Assembly (NCBI RefSeq): GCF_019207025.1
Contig: NZ_JAEEGC010000072.1
Coordinates: 1 to 64,000 of the forward strand
Reading direction: 5' to 3'
DNA length: 64,000 nt
Origin: Clostridium thailandense
GTDB taxonomy: Bacteria; Bacillota; Clostridia; Clostridiales; Clostridiaceae
Under the pieces are notes generated by a model, which saw only the letters and a list, made by a program, of their open reading frames with translations, was not told the DNA's origin and searched no databases. This document shows, one piece after another, positions 45,008 through 52,991 of this stretch (the stretch's first letter is position 1; each line of letters opens with the position of its first letter). Position numbers and translations under genes: made by a program.

Positions 45008-45940
45008 CTATTTAGCGGCAGATGTTAAACTATTTATCATAGAATTCTCTTGATCCTGATTAATAGTTCCTGCAGTTACAAGTGTATCAAGTTTAGTTTT
45101 TATGAAGCTTGCAAAATTTTCTTTTCCAGCTTTAGCAGTTTTATCTTTATTAATAGTAAATAGATTTTGTATAGCGGTTTTTTGATCTTGAGTAATAGTT
45201 CCTGCAGTCACTAAGGAATCTAAGACATCAGTTTTTTTAGTAGTTTTTTCACTTTCGAAATAAGCCTTACGTTCAGCTTCAGTCATGTTTTTAACCTTAT
45301 CCATTTCGGCTTTCATGTTAGTTTGTTCTTGTTTAATACCATCTAATACAGCAGTTTCTTGAGCTTGAGTAATAGTTCCTGCAGTTACTAGCGCATCGAG
45401 TTTAGTTTTTAATGAATTTTTAGCACCTTTGTTTTCTGTTTTAGTTCCTTCTTTTTTATGAGTAAATAAATTTTGTATAGCAGTTTCTTGATCTTGAGTA
45501 ATAGTTCCCGCAGTTACAAGTGTATCAAGTTTAGTTTTTAATGAATCTTTAGCATCTTTGTTTTCTGTTTTAGTTGATGAAGTAAGAAGATTTATTAAAG
45601 CAGTCTCCTGATCCTGAGTAATAGTTCCTGCAGTCACAAGTGTATCAATCTTATTCTTTAATAAATTTTGAACATTTGTCTTCTTATCAGTTGAGGAAGG
45701 CATTAGAAGCTTTAATGCAGCAGTTTCTTGATCTTGAGTGATGGTTCCTGCAGTCACTAAAGCATCAAACTTAGTTTTTAAGAAATCATTGCCAGTTCCT
45801 TTTTTGAAATTCTTATTTGCATGGTATGCTGCCTTTGTTGTACCCTTAGAGAGTGGAGCTGCTTGTGCTGTAACAGTTCCTATACCTATTGATGCCACCA
45901 TGGCTAAAGCTGCAATTACTTTAATATTTCTCTTTATCAT
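45008..45940 (-). CDS. Secreted protein with six internal repeats
   Basis: The 310-residue product has a signal peptide (residues 1-27, cut likely after AQA) and then six copies of a unit around LVTAGTITQDQETA, spaced 35-65 residues apart. The linkers are rich in Lys, Asp and Thr. Each unit is a predicted helix-turn-helix pair (K-D-L/A-L-V-T-A-G-T-I then D-Q-E-T-A-hydrophobic), as in DUF2680-like secreted proteins. There is no sortase signal or known anchor. Function is unknown; such proteins may associate with the wall or bind ions. Start ATG 45940 has GGAGGT upstream. Confidence 0.8.
   Translation of the reverse strand: MIKRNIKVIAALAMVASIGIGTVTAQAAPLSKGTTKAAYHANKNFKKGTGNDFLKTKFDALVTAGTITQDQETAALKLLMPSSTDKKTNVQNLLKNKIDTLVTAGTITQDQETALINLLTSSTKTENKDAKDSLKTKLDTLVTAGTITQDQETAIQNLFTHKKEGTKTENKGAKNSLKTKLDALVTAGTITQAQETAVLDGIKQEQTNMKAEMDKVKNMTEAERKAYFESEKTTKKTDVLDSLVTAGTITQDQKTAIQNLFTINKDKTAKAGKENFASFIKTKLDTLVTAGTINQDQENSMINSLTSAAK
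45080..45770 (-). repeat. Six nucleotide repeats coding for the LVTAGTITQDQ units
   Basis: Within the gene the 20-base pattern around TGAGTAATAGTTCCTGCAGT (plus-strand view) recurs near 45060, 45190, 45375, 45500, 45620 and 45735 with few changes. The repeats are coding, vary in spacing and are not a CRISPR array. Confidence 0.75.
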
Positions 45941-46213
45941 TTTCTATAACCTCCAAAATTTAATTTAAATTTGATTTCATGTATATCCTACCAAGTTTAT
46001 ATGGCAATTTGGTGACAACTTTGTGTAAGTATTGTTAATACCATGTAAATATCCAATATGTTTACACAACACTATGATTAATCCAAAAATAAAACAAATG
46101 TCCAAAAGCTTTTTAAAATCGCTTACTTGTGATTATACCACTTATTCCAAATTGACTCATTAACCAGTAAAATTGGAATTCTGTCTTATTGTACTTTAAT
46201 TTGTCGAATAAAA
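45941..46213. other. Intergenic region
   Basis: Promoter region of the repeat-protein gene. I see no further gene or clear regulatory palindrome. Confidence 0.4.
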
Positions 46214-46248
46214 AAATTAAGCCCATACATTTTTCTGAATGTATGGGC
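46214..46248 (-). terminator. Terminator of the CBS-domain gene
   Basis: GCCCATACATT (46221-46231) pairs with AATGTATGGGC (46238-46248) around a 6-base loop; on the minus strand AATTTTTTTATT follows. Confidence 0.85.
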
Positions 46249-46311
46249 CTGTAATAAATATAAATTATTGAATTTTCCAAGTAGCAATACTCTTAGTCTA
46301 ATGAAATGCTA

Positions 46312-46767
46312 TTAAAGTATTGATTCAAAAGAATGTCTTATAACATCTCCACGGCTAATGATTCCAACTAATATTCCATTATGCTCAACAGGTAATTTTT
46401 TTATATGCTTTTTTGCTAGAATAGAAGCGATATCTTCAATTTTAGCATCTTGTGAAACTTTAATAACTTTCTTTTGCGCGATATTAAGAACGCTTAGATC
46501 TAAAATTTTTTGCACTCTCTCCTCAAACTCTTCAGCGTCACCTTTTATAAAGGCAGTGTAGTAGAAAAAATCAACTACTAAATTCTCATGCTTTCCTATA
46601 TATCGCATGATATCACCATCACTTATATAAGCGATAATTTTATTATTATCATTAACTACAGGCATACCACTGATACGATGTTCAATAAACTTTTTAATGA
46701 CAACTCGTACAGTATCGCTTTCCCTCACTGTATATACTTGATTAATCATAATTTCATGAGCTTTCAT
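46312..46767 (-). CDS. Tandem CBS-domain protein
   Basis: From ATG 46767, which sits at good spacing from AGGAGG, the protein is 151 residues with two CBS motifs and nothing else. CBS1 covers about residues 1-60 (RISGMPVVNDNNKIIAYISD) and CBS2 about 95-150 (IKKLPVEHNGILVGIISRGD). The pair forms a Bateman module that binds adenine nucleotides. It is probably a regulatory subunit or energy sensor. It is divergent from a MarR-family gene with an inverted repeat between them. Confidence 0.9.
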   Translation of the reverse strand: MKAHEIMINQVYTVRESDTVRVVIKKFIEHRISGMPVVNDNNKIIAYISDGDIMRYIGKHENLVVDFFYYTAFIKGDAEEFEERVQKILDLSVLNIAQKKVIKVSQDAKIEDIASILAKKHIKKLPVEHNGILVGIISRGDVIRHSFESIL

Positions 46768-46845
46768 AACCATCCTCCTATCATATATAGATTTTATAAA
46801 ATAATAGTAAATAGGAAATTTGTTTTATAAATTATTCTTTAACAA

Positions 46846-46881
46846 GTTGTATAATACAACCATATAATTTCATTATACAAC
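46846..46881. promoter_or_regulatory. Inverted repeat in the CBS/MarR divergent promoter
   Basis: GTTGTATAAT (46846-46855) and ATTATACAAC (46872-46881) are perfect inverted arms 16 bases apart. Each arm also resembles half a -10 element, so a bound regulator would block one or both promoters. The MarR protein at 46995 is the natural candidate. Confidence 0.55.
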
Positions 46882-46994
46882 CTGTTGAGTTGTTGTCAAT
46901 GATATTCTTAAGTAAAGCTCTTCTTGTAAATTCAAAAATAATTTATATTGTGTTAAAATATGCTTAGAAACAAGAATAAAGTGAGGTAAAAGAT

Positions 46995-47429
46995 ATGGAT
47001 CAACGCTCTTTAGAAAATATAGAAATTGAATTATCAATTTTACTTAAAAATTTAACATTAATCTCAACCTATAAAAAATTTGGCAATCTTGATAGATCTG
47101 CCTATCTTTTATTATACAGCATAATCTCTTGTGAATCTACTGGAGTAAAATCTTTGGCAGAAGAATTACATTTAGATATCTCTACGATAAGTAGGCAAGT
47201 AAGAGTTTTAGAGGAAAAAGGCTACTTATACAGAATTCCTGATAAGTTAGACAGAAGATCGTACTTTCTCCAAGCAACGGATTTAGGATTAATTGAATTT
47301 AATGAGTGTAAACAGTTAAAGTTAACAAAATTAGAGGAGCTTCTAAAAAATTGGTCTACCGAAGAGTATCAAGTCTTCGGGGCACTTTTAAAAAAATATA
47401 ATAGCTCCCTTGCTGATATTCTTAAATAA
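46995..47429 (+). CDS. MarR family transcriptional regulator
   Basis: The 144-residue protein has the MarR fold: SLAEELHLDISTISRQVRVL as recognition helices (about residues 55-75) and the wing DKLDRRSYFLQATDLGL (about 84-100) with the conserved D-R-R. ATG 46995 has GTGAGGT upstream. It is divergent from the CBS protein, with the inverted repeat at 46846-46881 in the shared region. Downstream lies a gene of unknown function with its own promoter. Confidence 0.9.
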   Translation: MDQRSLENIEIELSILLKNLTLISTYKKFGNLDRSAYLLLYSIISCESTGVKSLAEELHLDISTISRQVRVLEEKGYLYRIPDKLDRRSYFLQATDLGLIEFNECKQLKLTKLEELLKNWSTEEYQVFGALLKKYNSSLADILK

Positions 47430-47481
47430 CTTCAAATTATCAAAAACCTCTGAAATATCAGCCTAATTTCCAAAATATATA

Positions 47482-47510
47482 TTGGCAGAGAAACAAGTAC
47501 CCAGTATAAT
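47482..47510 (+). promoter_or_regulatory. Sigma-A-type promoter of the gene at 47563
   Basis: TTGGCA (47482-47487), a 17-base spacer and TATAAT (47505-47510) make a near-consensus promoter. Transcription would begin near 47517, which rules out the upstream ATG at 47518 as a start. Confidence 0.75.
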
Positions 47511-47562
47511 ATAATCTATGAGTTACAAAATTTTAAACCTATACGAAGAGGAGATGTTAAAA

Positions 47563-47889
47563 ATGGATGTTTTGAATTATTTCACTAACAGAGAAGATTG
47601 TGAAAATTTTTTAAATAATTTTAATTTTGAATATTTTATACCTTATTTCCATGATTGGGCTGATTATAATAGATATACTGTTAAGCTTAATGAAGAATGT
47701 ACAAAGATAACATATTGCTCTTTAGATTCTGTTAAAGATGGATTAGTTAAAGATTCTTTTCCTTTTTTTGATGTTGAAAGACTCAAGATTAAAAATAAAG
47801 AAGGAATATTAGTAAATGCTTTTCAACTTGCTCAAGCAGGTGAGTCTCTAAGAAGATATGTAAAAGGAAAAAAATATTTATCAGAATAA
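47563..47889 (+). CDS. Hypothetical protein (108 aa)
   Basis: The chosen start ATG 47563 has GAGGAG nine bases upstream and follows a near-consensus promoter. The 108-residue product is soluble and acidic: MDVLNYFTNREDCENFLNNF, then YFIPYFHDWADYNRYTVKLN, and later DGLVKDSFPFFDVERLKIKN. I do not recognise a family. The regular mix of aromatic residues and the high Asp/Asn content suggest a compact globular protein. It follows the MarR gene but has its own promoter and terminator. Confidence 0.65.
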   Translation: MDVLNYFTNREDCENFLNNFNFEYFIPYFHDWADYNRYTVKLNEECTKITYCSLDSVKDGLVKDSFPFFDVERLKIKNKEGILVNAFQLAQAGESLRRYVKGKKYLSE

Positions 47890-47930
47890 TATTAGTAAAC
47901 TTACGTCTAACTAAAAATTCCAATTAGTGC

Positions 47931-47963
47931 AAAGTACCCATCAAAAGCGGAGGGTACTTTTTT
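47931..47963 (+). terminator. Terminator of the gene at 47563
   Basis: AAAGTACCC pairs with GGGTACTTT around a 12-base loop and is followed by TTTAAATTTT. Confidence 0.85.
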
Positions 47964-48029
47964 AAATTTTCACTTCATAATTCTTATCATACTGTGTTTT
48001 TATATGAAACGTAATTATGTAATAAAAAA

Positions 48030-48066
48030 ATAAGTACCAGCTGTTTTAGCAGTACTTATCCTTTTT
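48030..48066 (+). terminator. Second terminator-like hairpin
   Basis: ATAAGTAC pairs with GTACTTAT, with GCTG/TAGC inside, followed by CCTTTTT. It lies about 140 bp beyond the gene at 47563 with nothing coding before it. Confidence 0.6.
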
Positions 48067-48257
48067 AATATGTCTATAATCTATAATATAATAAGGGGGA
48101 CTTATTATATTTCTTTATTTTATCTAAGGCTTAATGCCTTAGTACACTTATTATATATCCGAATTGTTACAGTAATGTGACAATTTTATTACTCTATTGT
48201 GTATTTTATCAACTTTTTGTAAAAATTATTCAAAATAATTATTTTTGGATTATCAAC

Positions 48258-48543
48258 TTAAAGCTGTACCCAATATCTCTGAACTATTTCTCCATCTTCT
48301 ATAACCTCATTTTCTAAAACTCCACCATTCTTTATAATTGTTTTAACAGAATCTAGATTTCTTTTATCGCAGGTAATTAAAACTTTATTAATTTCCAATT
48401 TTTTAGCTATAGGTAAAGCCATAGCTAACATTATTGATGCATATCCTTTCTTTCGTTCTGATGGCCGGATACCATATTCAATATGTCCACCAAAATTTAA
48501 TAAGTAATCATTTAAGTAATGATTAATTCAAGTTTCAAATTCA
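48258..48543 (-). pseudogene. Truncated GNAT acetyltransferase
   Basis: A minus-strand frame ending at 48258 reads NDYLLNFGGHIEYGIRPSER, KKGYASIMLAMALPIAKKLE, then KVLITCDKRNLDSVKTIIKN and IVQRYWVQL, the C-terminal two thirds of a GNAT acetyltransferase (GYA is part of the acetyl-CoA loop). Upstream, a TGA interrupts the frame at EFET-stop-INHYLNDY, and the N-terminal half is absent. No start is left. It is a decayed gene. Confidence 0.8.
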
Positions 48544-48660
48544 TCCCTCCATTATTTTTCACACAATTCTTCCTTATAAAAAATTCCTATAACCAAAAAA
48601 ATGAACAGTAACTGTTATTTGTTCCTTACTTACTGTAACAGAATAATATGTTACCACCTA
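48544..48660. other. Noncoding stretch after the GNAT pseudogene
   Basis: No gene is seen; TAACAGTAACTGTTA at about 48606-48620 is a small palindrome (AACAGTAACTGTT core). Confidence 0.35.
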
Positions 48661-48690
48661 TTAACTTAAATTCTACTATAGTGCTATAAT
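48661..48690 (+). promoter_or_regulatory. Promoter of the Nif11-like peptide gene
   Basis: TTAACT (48661-48666), 18-base spacer and TATAAT (48685-48690), 34 bp before the start codon. Confidence 0.5.
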
Positions 48691-48723
48691 AATATTATTA
48701 ATTTAAAATAAGGAGCTGTTATC

Positions 48724-48999
48724 ATGAACAATATAATTACCGAATTGGAATTACTCTATTCTGATGCAAAAAAAGACCCTTTGTTAAAAAAGAAGTTACT
48801 TGCAACCCGTTCCGCAGATGATCCTATGGATGCCTTTTGCAAAGTAGCTTGCGATGCTGGACATTCTATAACTGTTGGTGAGCTTTTCTCAGCTGGACAA
48901 GAATATAGTGACAACCAATGCAAAAGCACAAATGGTGGAAATCCTTACCCATACGACTCCTTTGAAGACACATACGAGACATTTCTAGCTTCTCTATGA
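48724..48999 (+). CDS. Nif11-like leader peptide, possible RiPP precursor
   Basis: The 91-residue product looks like a Nif11-type precursor. LELLYSDAKKDPLLKKKLLA and DDPMDAFCKVACDAGHSITV, then GELF, follow the Nif11 helix pattern (K-D-P-x-L-x-x-K-L, later A-x-x-A-G-x-x-I-T-x-x-E-L). After a STNGG sequence comes a 19-residue tail, NPYPYDSFEDTYETFLASL, which could be a core peptide after a double-glycine cut. The tail has Ser and Thr but no Cys, so a lanthionine product is not expected. No maturase, peptidase or exporter is adjacent. ATG 48724 has AAGGAGCTG upstream. Confidence 0.65.
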   Translation: MNNIITELELLYSDAKKDPLLKKKLLATRSADDPMDAFCKVACDAGHSITVGELFSAGQEYSDNQCKSTNGGNPYPYDSFEDTYETFLASL

Positions 49000-49044
49000 A
49001 CTGCATATGCATGTTAGAAAATAAACCTTTATTTCAATAATTTT

Positions 49045-49178
49045 TAAGGGCTGTTACATTTAGAAAAACACGACCGAAAGTAGAATTATGCTCAGAGAGA
49101 AGTCGCCAAGCTTCCAAAACCTCTCTGCGTATAATTTTATTTCCTAGCATAATTCTTTTTAAATGCACCAACCCCTTA
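49045..49178. repeat. Palindromic MITE-like element D
   Basis: The ends TAAGGGCTGTTACATTTAGA and (complement of the right end) TAAGGGGTTGGTGCATTTAA are related terminal inverted repeats. Inside, AGAATTATGCT (49082-49092) pairs with AGCATAATTCT, and CAGAGAG pairs with CTCTCTG. The 134-bp unit has no coding capacity and starts 46 bp beyond the Nif11-like gene, for which it could also act as terminator. Confidence 0.6.
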
Positions 49179-49268
49179 GAAAATTCCTCATACTAATTTG
49201 GTAATACAGCGTTTGTTATTCCAAATTATACCACTATAAATAATAGTAGAATCCCATTATAAATAGCT

Positions 49269-49673
49269 TTATTTTATAGTTGTATCTTTATCTGAAAATA
49301 AGTAATAAATTTCAGAATACTCTTCTCTTGGATAATATTCATGTACTAAATTTAAAAAACCGTCAATGTCACCGACATGCATGTAATGTAATATTTGTTG
49401 TATTATTATAATCAATGTTAAATCATCAGAAGTTTTATTTGTATCTCTAATCCATTTCATTTCTTCACATCGCATAATCATAGATAATAACTCAGGTGGC
49501 TTTCCATCTACTATAGCTTGTACGCCTATTTTTAGATAGTCATAGATGACATCATTTGAACTATATTCTTCAAATTTATTTTTCACGCCAATAAAGCCAC
49601 TTTGTGTGCATACAAGTAACAAATTTGCACAATTAAAAAATAACTTTTTTAACCTTTCTTCAAAATTAAACAT
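49269..49673 (-). CDS. Hypothetical protein (134 aa)
   Basis: This 134-residue soluble protein contains VIYDYLKIGVQAIVDGKPPE, LLSMIMRCEEMKWIRDTNKT and LIIIIQQILHYMHVGDIDGF, alternating amphipathic helices without a motif I can name. No membrane helix is certain, though LTLIIIIQQIL is quite hydrophobic. It starts at ATG 49673 after a GGGATAT stretch, a weak ribosome binding site. It stands alone between repeats and remnants, so it may belong to the accessory gene pool. Confidence 0.55.
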   Translation of the reverse strand: MFNFEERLKKLFFNCANLLLVCTQSGFIGVKNKFEEYSSNDVIYDYLKIGVQAIVDGKPPELLSMIMRCEEMKWIRDTNKTSDDLTLIIIIQQILHYMHVGDIDGFLNLVHEYYPREEYSEIYYLFSDKDTTIK

Positions 49674-49962
49674 AATATATCCCTCTTCACTTCATAATAT
49701 CATCTGTATTGAAAATATCCCTATGCAATGTACATTCGCATTTATCTACTATTTCAATTTAATTAAAGGAAATTATATCATACTTATGTTCATATTTCCA
49801 TTGCAATTATTTTTTCTAAATTGATAATGCCAGTGTTTTTTATAATAAATCCTCAAATATCCAATAAAGTATTTCTTAAATAATTATAATAAACAAGCCT
49901 GCCTTTTTGGTAAGCTTGTTTTAAAATTCTTAATATAAGCTCATAATAAACTATATTGTAAC
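49674..49962. other. Intergenic region with a terminator hairpin
   Basis: AAACAAGC-CTGCC pairs with GGTAA-GCTTGTTT at 49891-49922 as a hairpin with a T loop. It is about 165 bp beyond the chemoreceptor gene. No other gene is seen. Confidence 0.45.
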
Positions 49963-50090
49963 TTAATTTTCGACTATAATGTTATTTTTAGCACCTCCAT
50001 TAATAGTGCCAACTCCGATGACAACAGGCATTTTAGACTTATAGCGATGCACATAGCTCTTACCTTCCTTTTTCTTGATTATTGCTAAAT
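49963..50090 (-). pseudogene. Short C-terminal gene remnant
   Basis: A minus-strand frame ends at 49963 and reads KKKEGKSYVHRYKSKMPVVI then GVGTINGGAKNNIIVEN. The composition is protein-like (GVGTINGGAKNN) but no start or ribosome binding site is present, and an in-frame stop lies near 50093. I do not recognise the parent family. Confidence 0.35.
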
Positions 50091-50900
50091 AATTTTAGAT
50101 ATCTCCTCCAAATTCATAGCTGAAGAAGTAAGTCCTTGAATTGCTGACGCTATTTCCTTAGTTGAAATAGATTGTTGTTCTCCAAGGATTGAAGTTTCAT
50201 TAATTACTCTTAATATAGCTGATGACTTTTCCTGAATTCTATTCAAAATATCTTTAATGTCCTTAATTGAGTTTGAACTGTTATCCGCCATTTTACGAAT
50301 CTCATTTGCTACAACAGTAAATCCCCTTCCGTGTTCTCCAGCTCGTGCTGCTTCTATAGCAGCATTAAGTCCTAATAAATTAGTATTTGATGATATTGAA
50401 TTAATAAAATTCAATATTTCGTCTGTTCCTTTTATTTCATTTACTACATCTTGAACCTTATCTTTTAAGTTTACTAGATTCTCAGATAATGATATTGCTG
50501 AAGATGCTACTTCTTCGGAGGTTGCTGTTATTTCTTCAGATGTTGCTGCAATATTTTGAGAAACGTTTTGTAAGGTTTCCTGTGCTTTTAAAGTAGTACA
50601 AGTTGCTACGGCACCAACTAATTTATTATTTTCAAAAATAGGCATTGCAATTACTTTTATTGAAATTCCATAAAGTTCTTCTGGTAAATTTGTAGTCACC
50701 TTCTTACCTGTTCTAAGGCACTTAACAAGGGCCCCTGATTCCGAAACTTTAGAATTTATAGCAGTATTTAAATCAAACTTTTCTCCCTTGATATATTGTA
50801 AAATAATTCCATCAATATTAACTATCATTACCGCACAATCTAATGGGTTCAGTTTTTTTAATAATTCAGCTTGTGATTTTAGTATAGTTATTGTATCCAT
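50085..50900 (-). CDS. Short cytoplasmic chemoreceptor
   Basis: The 271-residue protein has no membrane helix. Residues 1-110 form a small sensor with [40 protein letters not shown] and [20 protein letters not shown], a PAS/GAF-like pattern. The rest is an MCP signalling domain with tip [20 protein letters not shown] and [14 protein letters not shown]. The coiled coil is much shorter than in full receptors and no methylation helices are clear. Such soluble receptors sense intracellular metabolites or redox state. Start ATG 50900 has AAGGGG upstream. Confidence 0.9.
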   Translation of the reverse strand: MDTITILKSQAELLKKLNPLDCAVMIVNIDGIILQYIKGEKFDLNTAINSKVSESGALVKCLRTGKKVTTNLPEELYGISIKVIAMPIFENNKLVGAVATCTTLKAQETLQNVSQNIAATSEEITATSEEVASSAISLSENLVNLKDKVQDVVNEIKGTDEILNFINSISSNTNLLGLNAAIEAARAGEHGRGFTVVANEIRKMADNSSNSIKDIKDILNRIQEKSSAILRVINETSILGEQQSISTKEIASAIQGLTSSAMNLEEISKII

Positions 50901-51000
50901 AAAATATTTCCCCTTCTGAGCATTTTTTAAAATTAAATGACTAATTTAATTATACTATCCTTTGTTTATATAAACAAAGTAAAAACTATAAAATTCAATT

Positions 51001-51903
51001 TCAAATCTTCTTTAGTTTTTCCAATATAATCGCCTCGTTTTGCAATACAAACACCGCTCCAATAATAAATGCTACACCTATAATTTGCGTGAGTACCATA
51101 GTCTCCCTAAGAACAAAAAAGGCTAAAATTAATGTTATTGGAAGTTCTGATGTCGCTATTATTGTTGATTTTTCAGAACCCACCAATGCAATACCCTTGT
51201 ACAAAAAAATTACTGGCAAAATTCCCGAAACAACTGCAAGCTCAAAAACGTAAAACATTATCTGTGGACTTAATGTTATATTAGATCTAAAAAAGCCCGG
51301 ATTAAGAATAAAAGATACTACAAACATGATAACTGAGGTATACATTGCCAAAACTTCTGATTTTACATCTTTCAACTTTAAATCAGCAAATACATTAAAA
51401 AAAGCATAACAAATACTGCATATAACTCCATACATAAGACCTATAGAAGATATTTGAGTAACATTTAAATTTAAGAAATTTATTACCATACTACTACCTA
51501 CTACTGCAAGTATCAGTGCTAAATTATTTACCATTGTGATTTTACGTATACCTGTTATGACAAAAAATAATGTAACAAAAACTGGATGTGTAAAAATAAG
51601 CATTGATGCAATACCTGCGTTTATCTTTTCAAGAGCCAAGTAGAAAAATAATGTAGTTGCTGTACTGCCAAAAACTCCTTGGAGAATTACCCTTTTAAGT
51701 TGATTTCTACTGATTATAATTGATTTTTTATCCTTAATCCATAAATATATGAACATTATTATTGCACTTACCGCATTCTGCATAATCATAAGATCATAAA
51801 CCTTCATCCCCGTATTAAAAGCACTTTTTCCTATTATGGCTATCAAAGCAAAGAAAAAAGCAGATGCTCCTACATATATGTAACCTAAACTCCTTTTTTT
51901 CAA
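51001..51903 (-). CDS. EamA/DMT family transporter
   Basis: The 300-residue integral membrane protein has ten hydrophobic helices in two EamA repeats (the first about residues 6-140, the second about 150-295). Typical segments are ASAFFFALIAIIGKSAF, GSTATTLFFYLALEKINAGI and IIATSELPITLILAFFVLRE. Relatives export amino acids, nucleotides or drugs. The TTG start at 51903 is preferred because AAGGAG lies eight bases upstream, whereas GTG codons before it overlap that site. It is divergent from an AraC-family gene, so that regulator may control it. Confidence 0.87.
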   Translation of the reverse strand: MKKRSLGYIYVGASAFFFALIAIIGKSAFNTGMKVYDLMIMQNAVSAIIMFIYLWIKDKKSIIISRNQLKRVILQGVFGSTATTLFFYLALEKINAGIASMLIFTHPVFVTLFFVITGIRKITMVNNLALILAVVGSSMVINFLNLNVTQISSIGLMYGVICSICYAFFNVFADLKLKDVKSEVLAMYTSVIMFVVSFILNPGFFRSNITLSPQIMFYVFELAVVSGILPVIFLYKGIALVGSEKSTIIATSELPITLILAFFVLRETMVLTQIIGVAFIIGAVFVLQNEAIILEKLKKI

Positions 51904-52013
51904 TTTCACCACTCCTTAGTAAGCCTATACATCTACAGCATATTCTACCAACATTTTATTCTAATCTATTTTAGCATGGGTACGTCTTTTTATGCAAATA
52001 GCTCAAAGTAATC

Positions 52014-52043
52014 TTGACATTATCAAATTATGTAAAATATACT
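52014..52043 (+). promoter_or_regulatory. Promoter of the AraC-family gene
   Basis: TTGACA (52014-52019), an 18-base spacer and TATACT (52038-52043), 40 bp before the start codon. Confidence 0.7.
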
Positions 52044-52083
52044 ATGCTTAATAATAAATTATAGTTATAAGATAGGAGAAAGT

Positions 52084-52914
52084 ATGAATAAAAATAATCT
52101 CTATTTTCATATTCATTATTGTAATCATAGAGAAAGTTATGAAGACTGGAAATATAAGAAAAAAATTACTAGAAAAATAGAACATTATGAGCTCCTACTT
52201 GTAATAGGAGGCAAAGGTTATATATTCAATGAAAACAAGGATTACTTTGTAAAGCAAGGTATGCTTTTTTACTTTAGGCCTAATGTTTTGCACTGCATAG
52301 AACCAGATCTAAATGATCCACTTAAGTTTTTATCTGTTCATTTTAGTTTTGTACATGTAGATTTTTGTGATAACATGTGGAATTTAACTACTGAAGATAA
52401 CTCATTTGAATTTCAACCAATGTATGAATTTAAAAATTATTATCCTATTCTTCACATTTTTAAAAAATTAGTTGAAACCTGGAGTTCAAAGCTGCCTGCC
52501 TACGAATTCCTTTGTAAAACAATATTGCAAGAGCTCTTATTTGAAATCTTTGATAACTTAAAAAGGCAAAACACAAATTACTCAACAACTCTTAAAGTAG
52601 AAAAGGTCATAAAATATTTAGGAGAAAATATAAATAAAACTATTACTTTAACTGAATTATCAGAGCTTATTTCTCTTTCACCTAGCTATCTTTCAAGAAC
52701 GTTTAAAGATACTACTGGTTATTCAGTAATTGAATTCTTTAACAAGATGAAAATAGATAAGGCTGAGGAGCTTATTATTTTAGGGGATAAAAAAATAAAA
52801 GATATCTCCGAATCTCTAGGCTTTAAAGATGAATTTTACTTCAGTAGATTATTTAAAAAAGTTAAAGGAATGAGCCCAAAAGAATTTTACAGCAAAAATA
52901 TCCATGGATATTAA
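52084..52914 (+). CDS. AraC family transcriptional regulator with cupin sensor
   Basis: The 276-residue protein has an AraC-type cupin N-terminus (about residues 25-110, LLVIGGKGYIFNENKDYFVK, then GMLFYFRPNVLHCIEPD) and a C-terminal double HTH (about 175-272, TLTELSELISLSPSYLSRTF and IKDISESLGFKDEFYFSRLF). It resembles sugar or drug-responsive activators. ATG 52084 has AGGAGA upstream and a good promoter precedes it. It is followed 68 bp later by an MFS exporter on the same strand, which it probably controls, and the EamA gene is divergent. Confidence 0.9.
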   Translation: MNKNNLYFHIHYCNHRESYEDWKYKKKITRKIEHYELLLVIGGKGYIFNENKDYFVKQGMLFYFRPNVLHCIEPDLNDPLKFLSVHFSFVHVDFCDNMWNLTTEDNSFEFQPMYEFKNYYPILHIFKKLVETWSSKLPAYEFLCKTILQELLFEIFDNLKRQNTNYSTTLKVEKVIKYLGENINKTITLTELSELISLSPSYLSRTFKDTTGYSVIEFFNKMKIDKAEELIILGDKKIKDISESLGFKDEFYFSRLFKKVKGMSPKEFYSKNIHGY

Positions 52915-52991
52915 AATACTACATGTAATCAAGCCCTCTTTAGCTTTATAATTAGGATATAATTGTTAAGTGCGAAAGAAGGTTGACAATA

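Noticed and set aside
45060-45770. Regularly recurring 20-30 base repeats that could suggest a CRISPR array
   Set aside because: The repeats are in one frame of an intact gene, differ slightly, and the intervals are too long and uneven for spacers.
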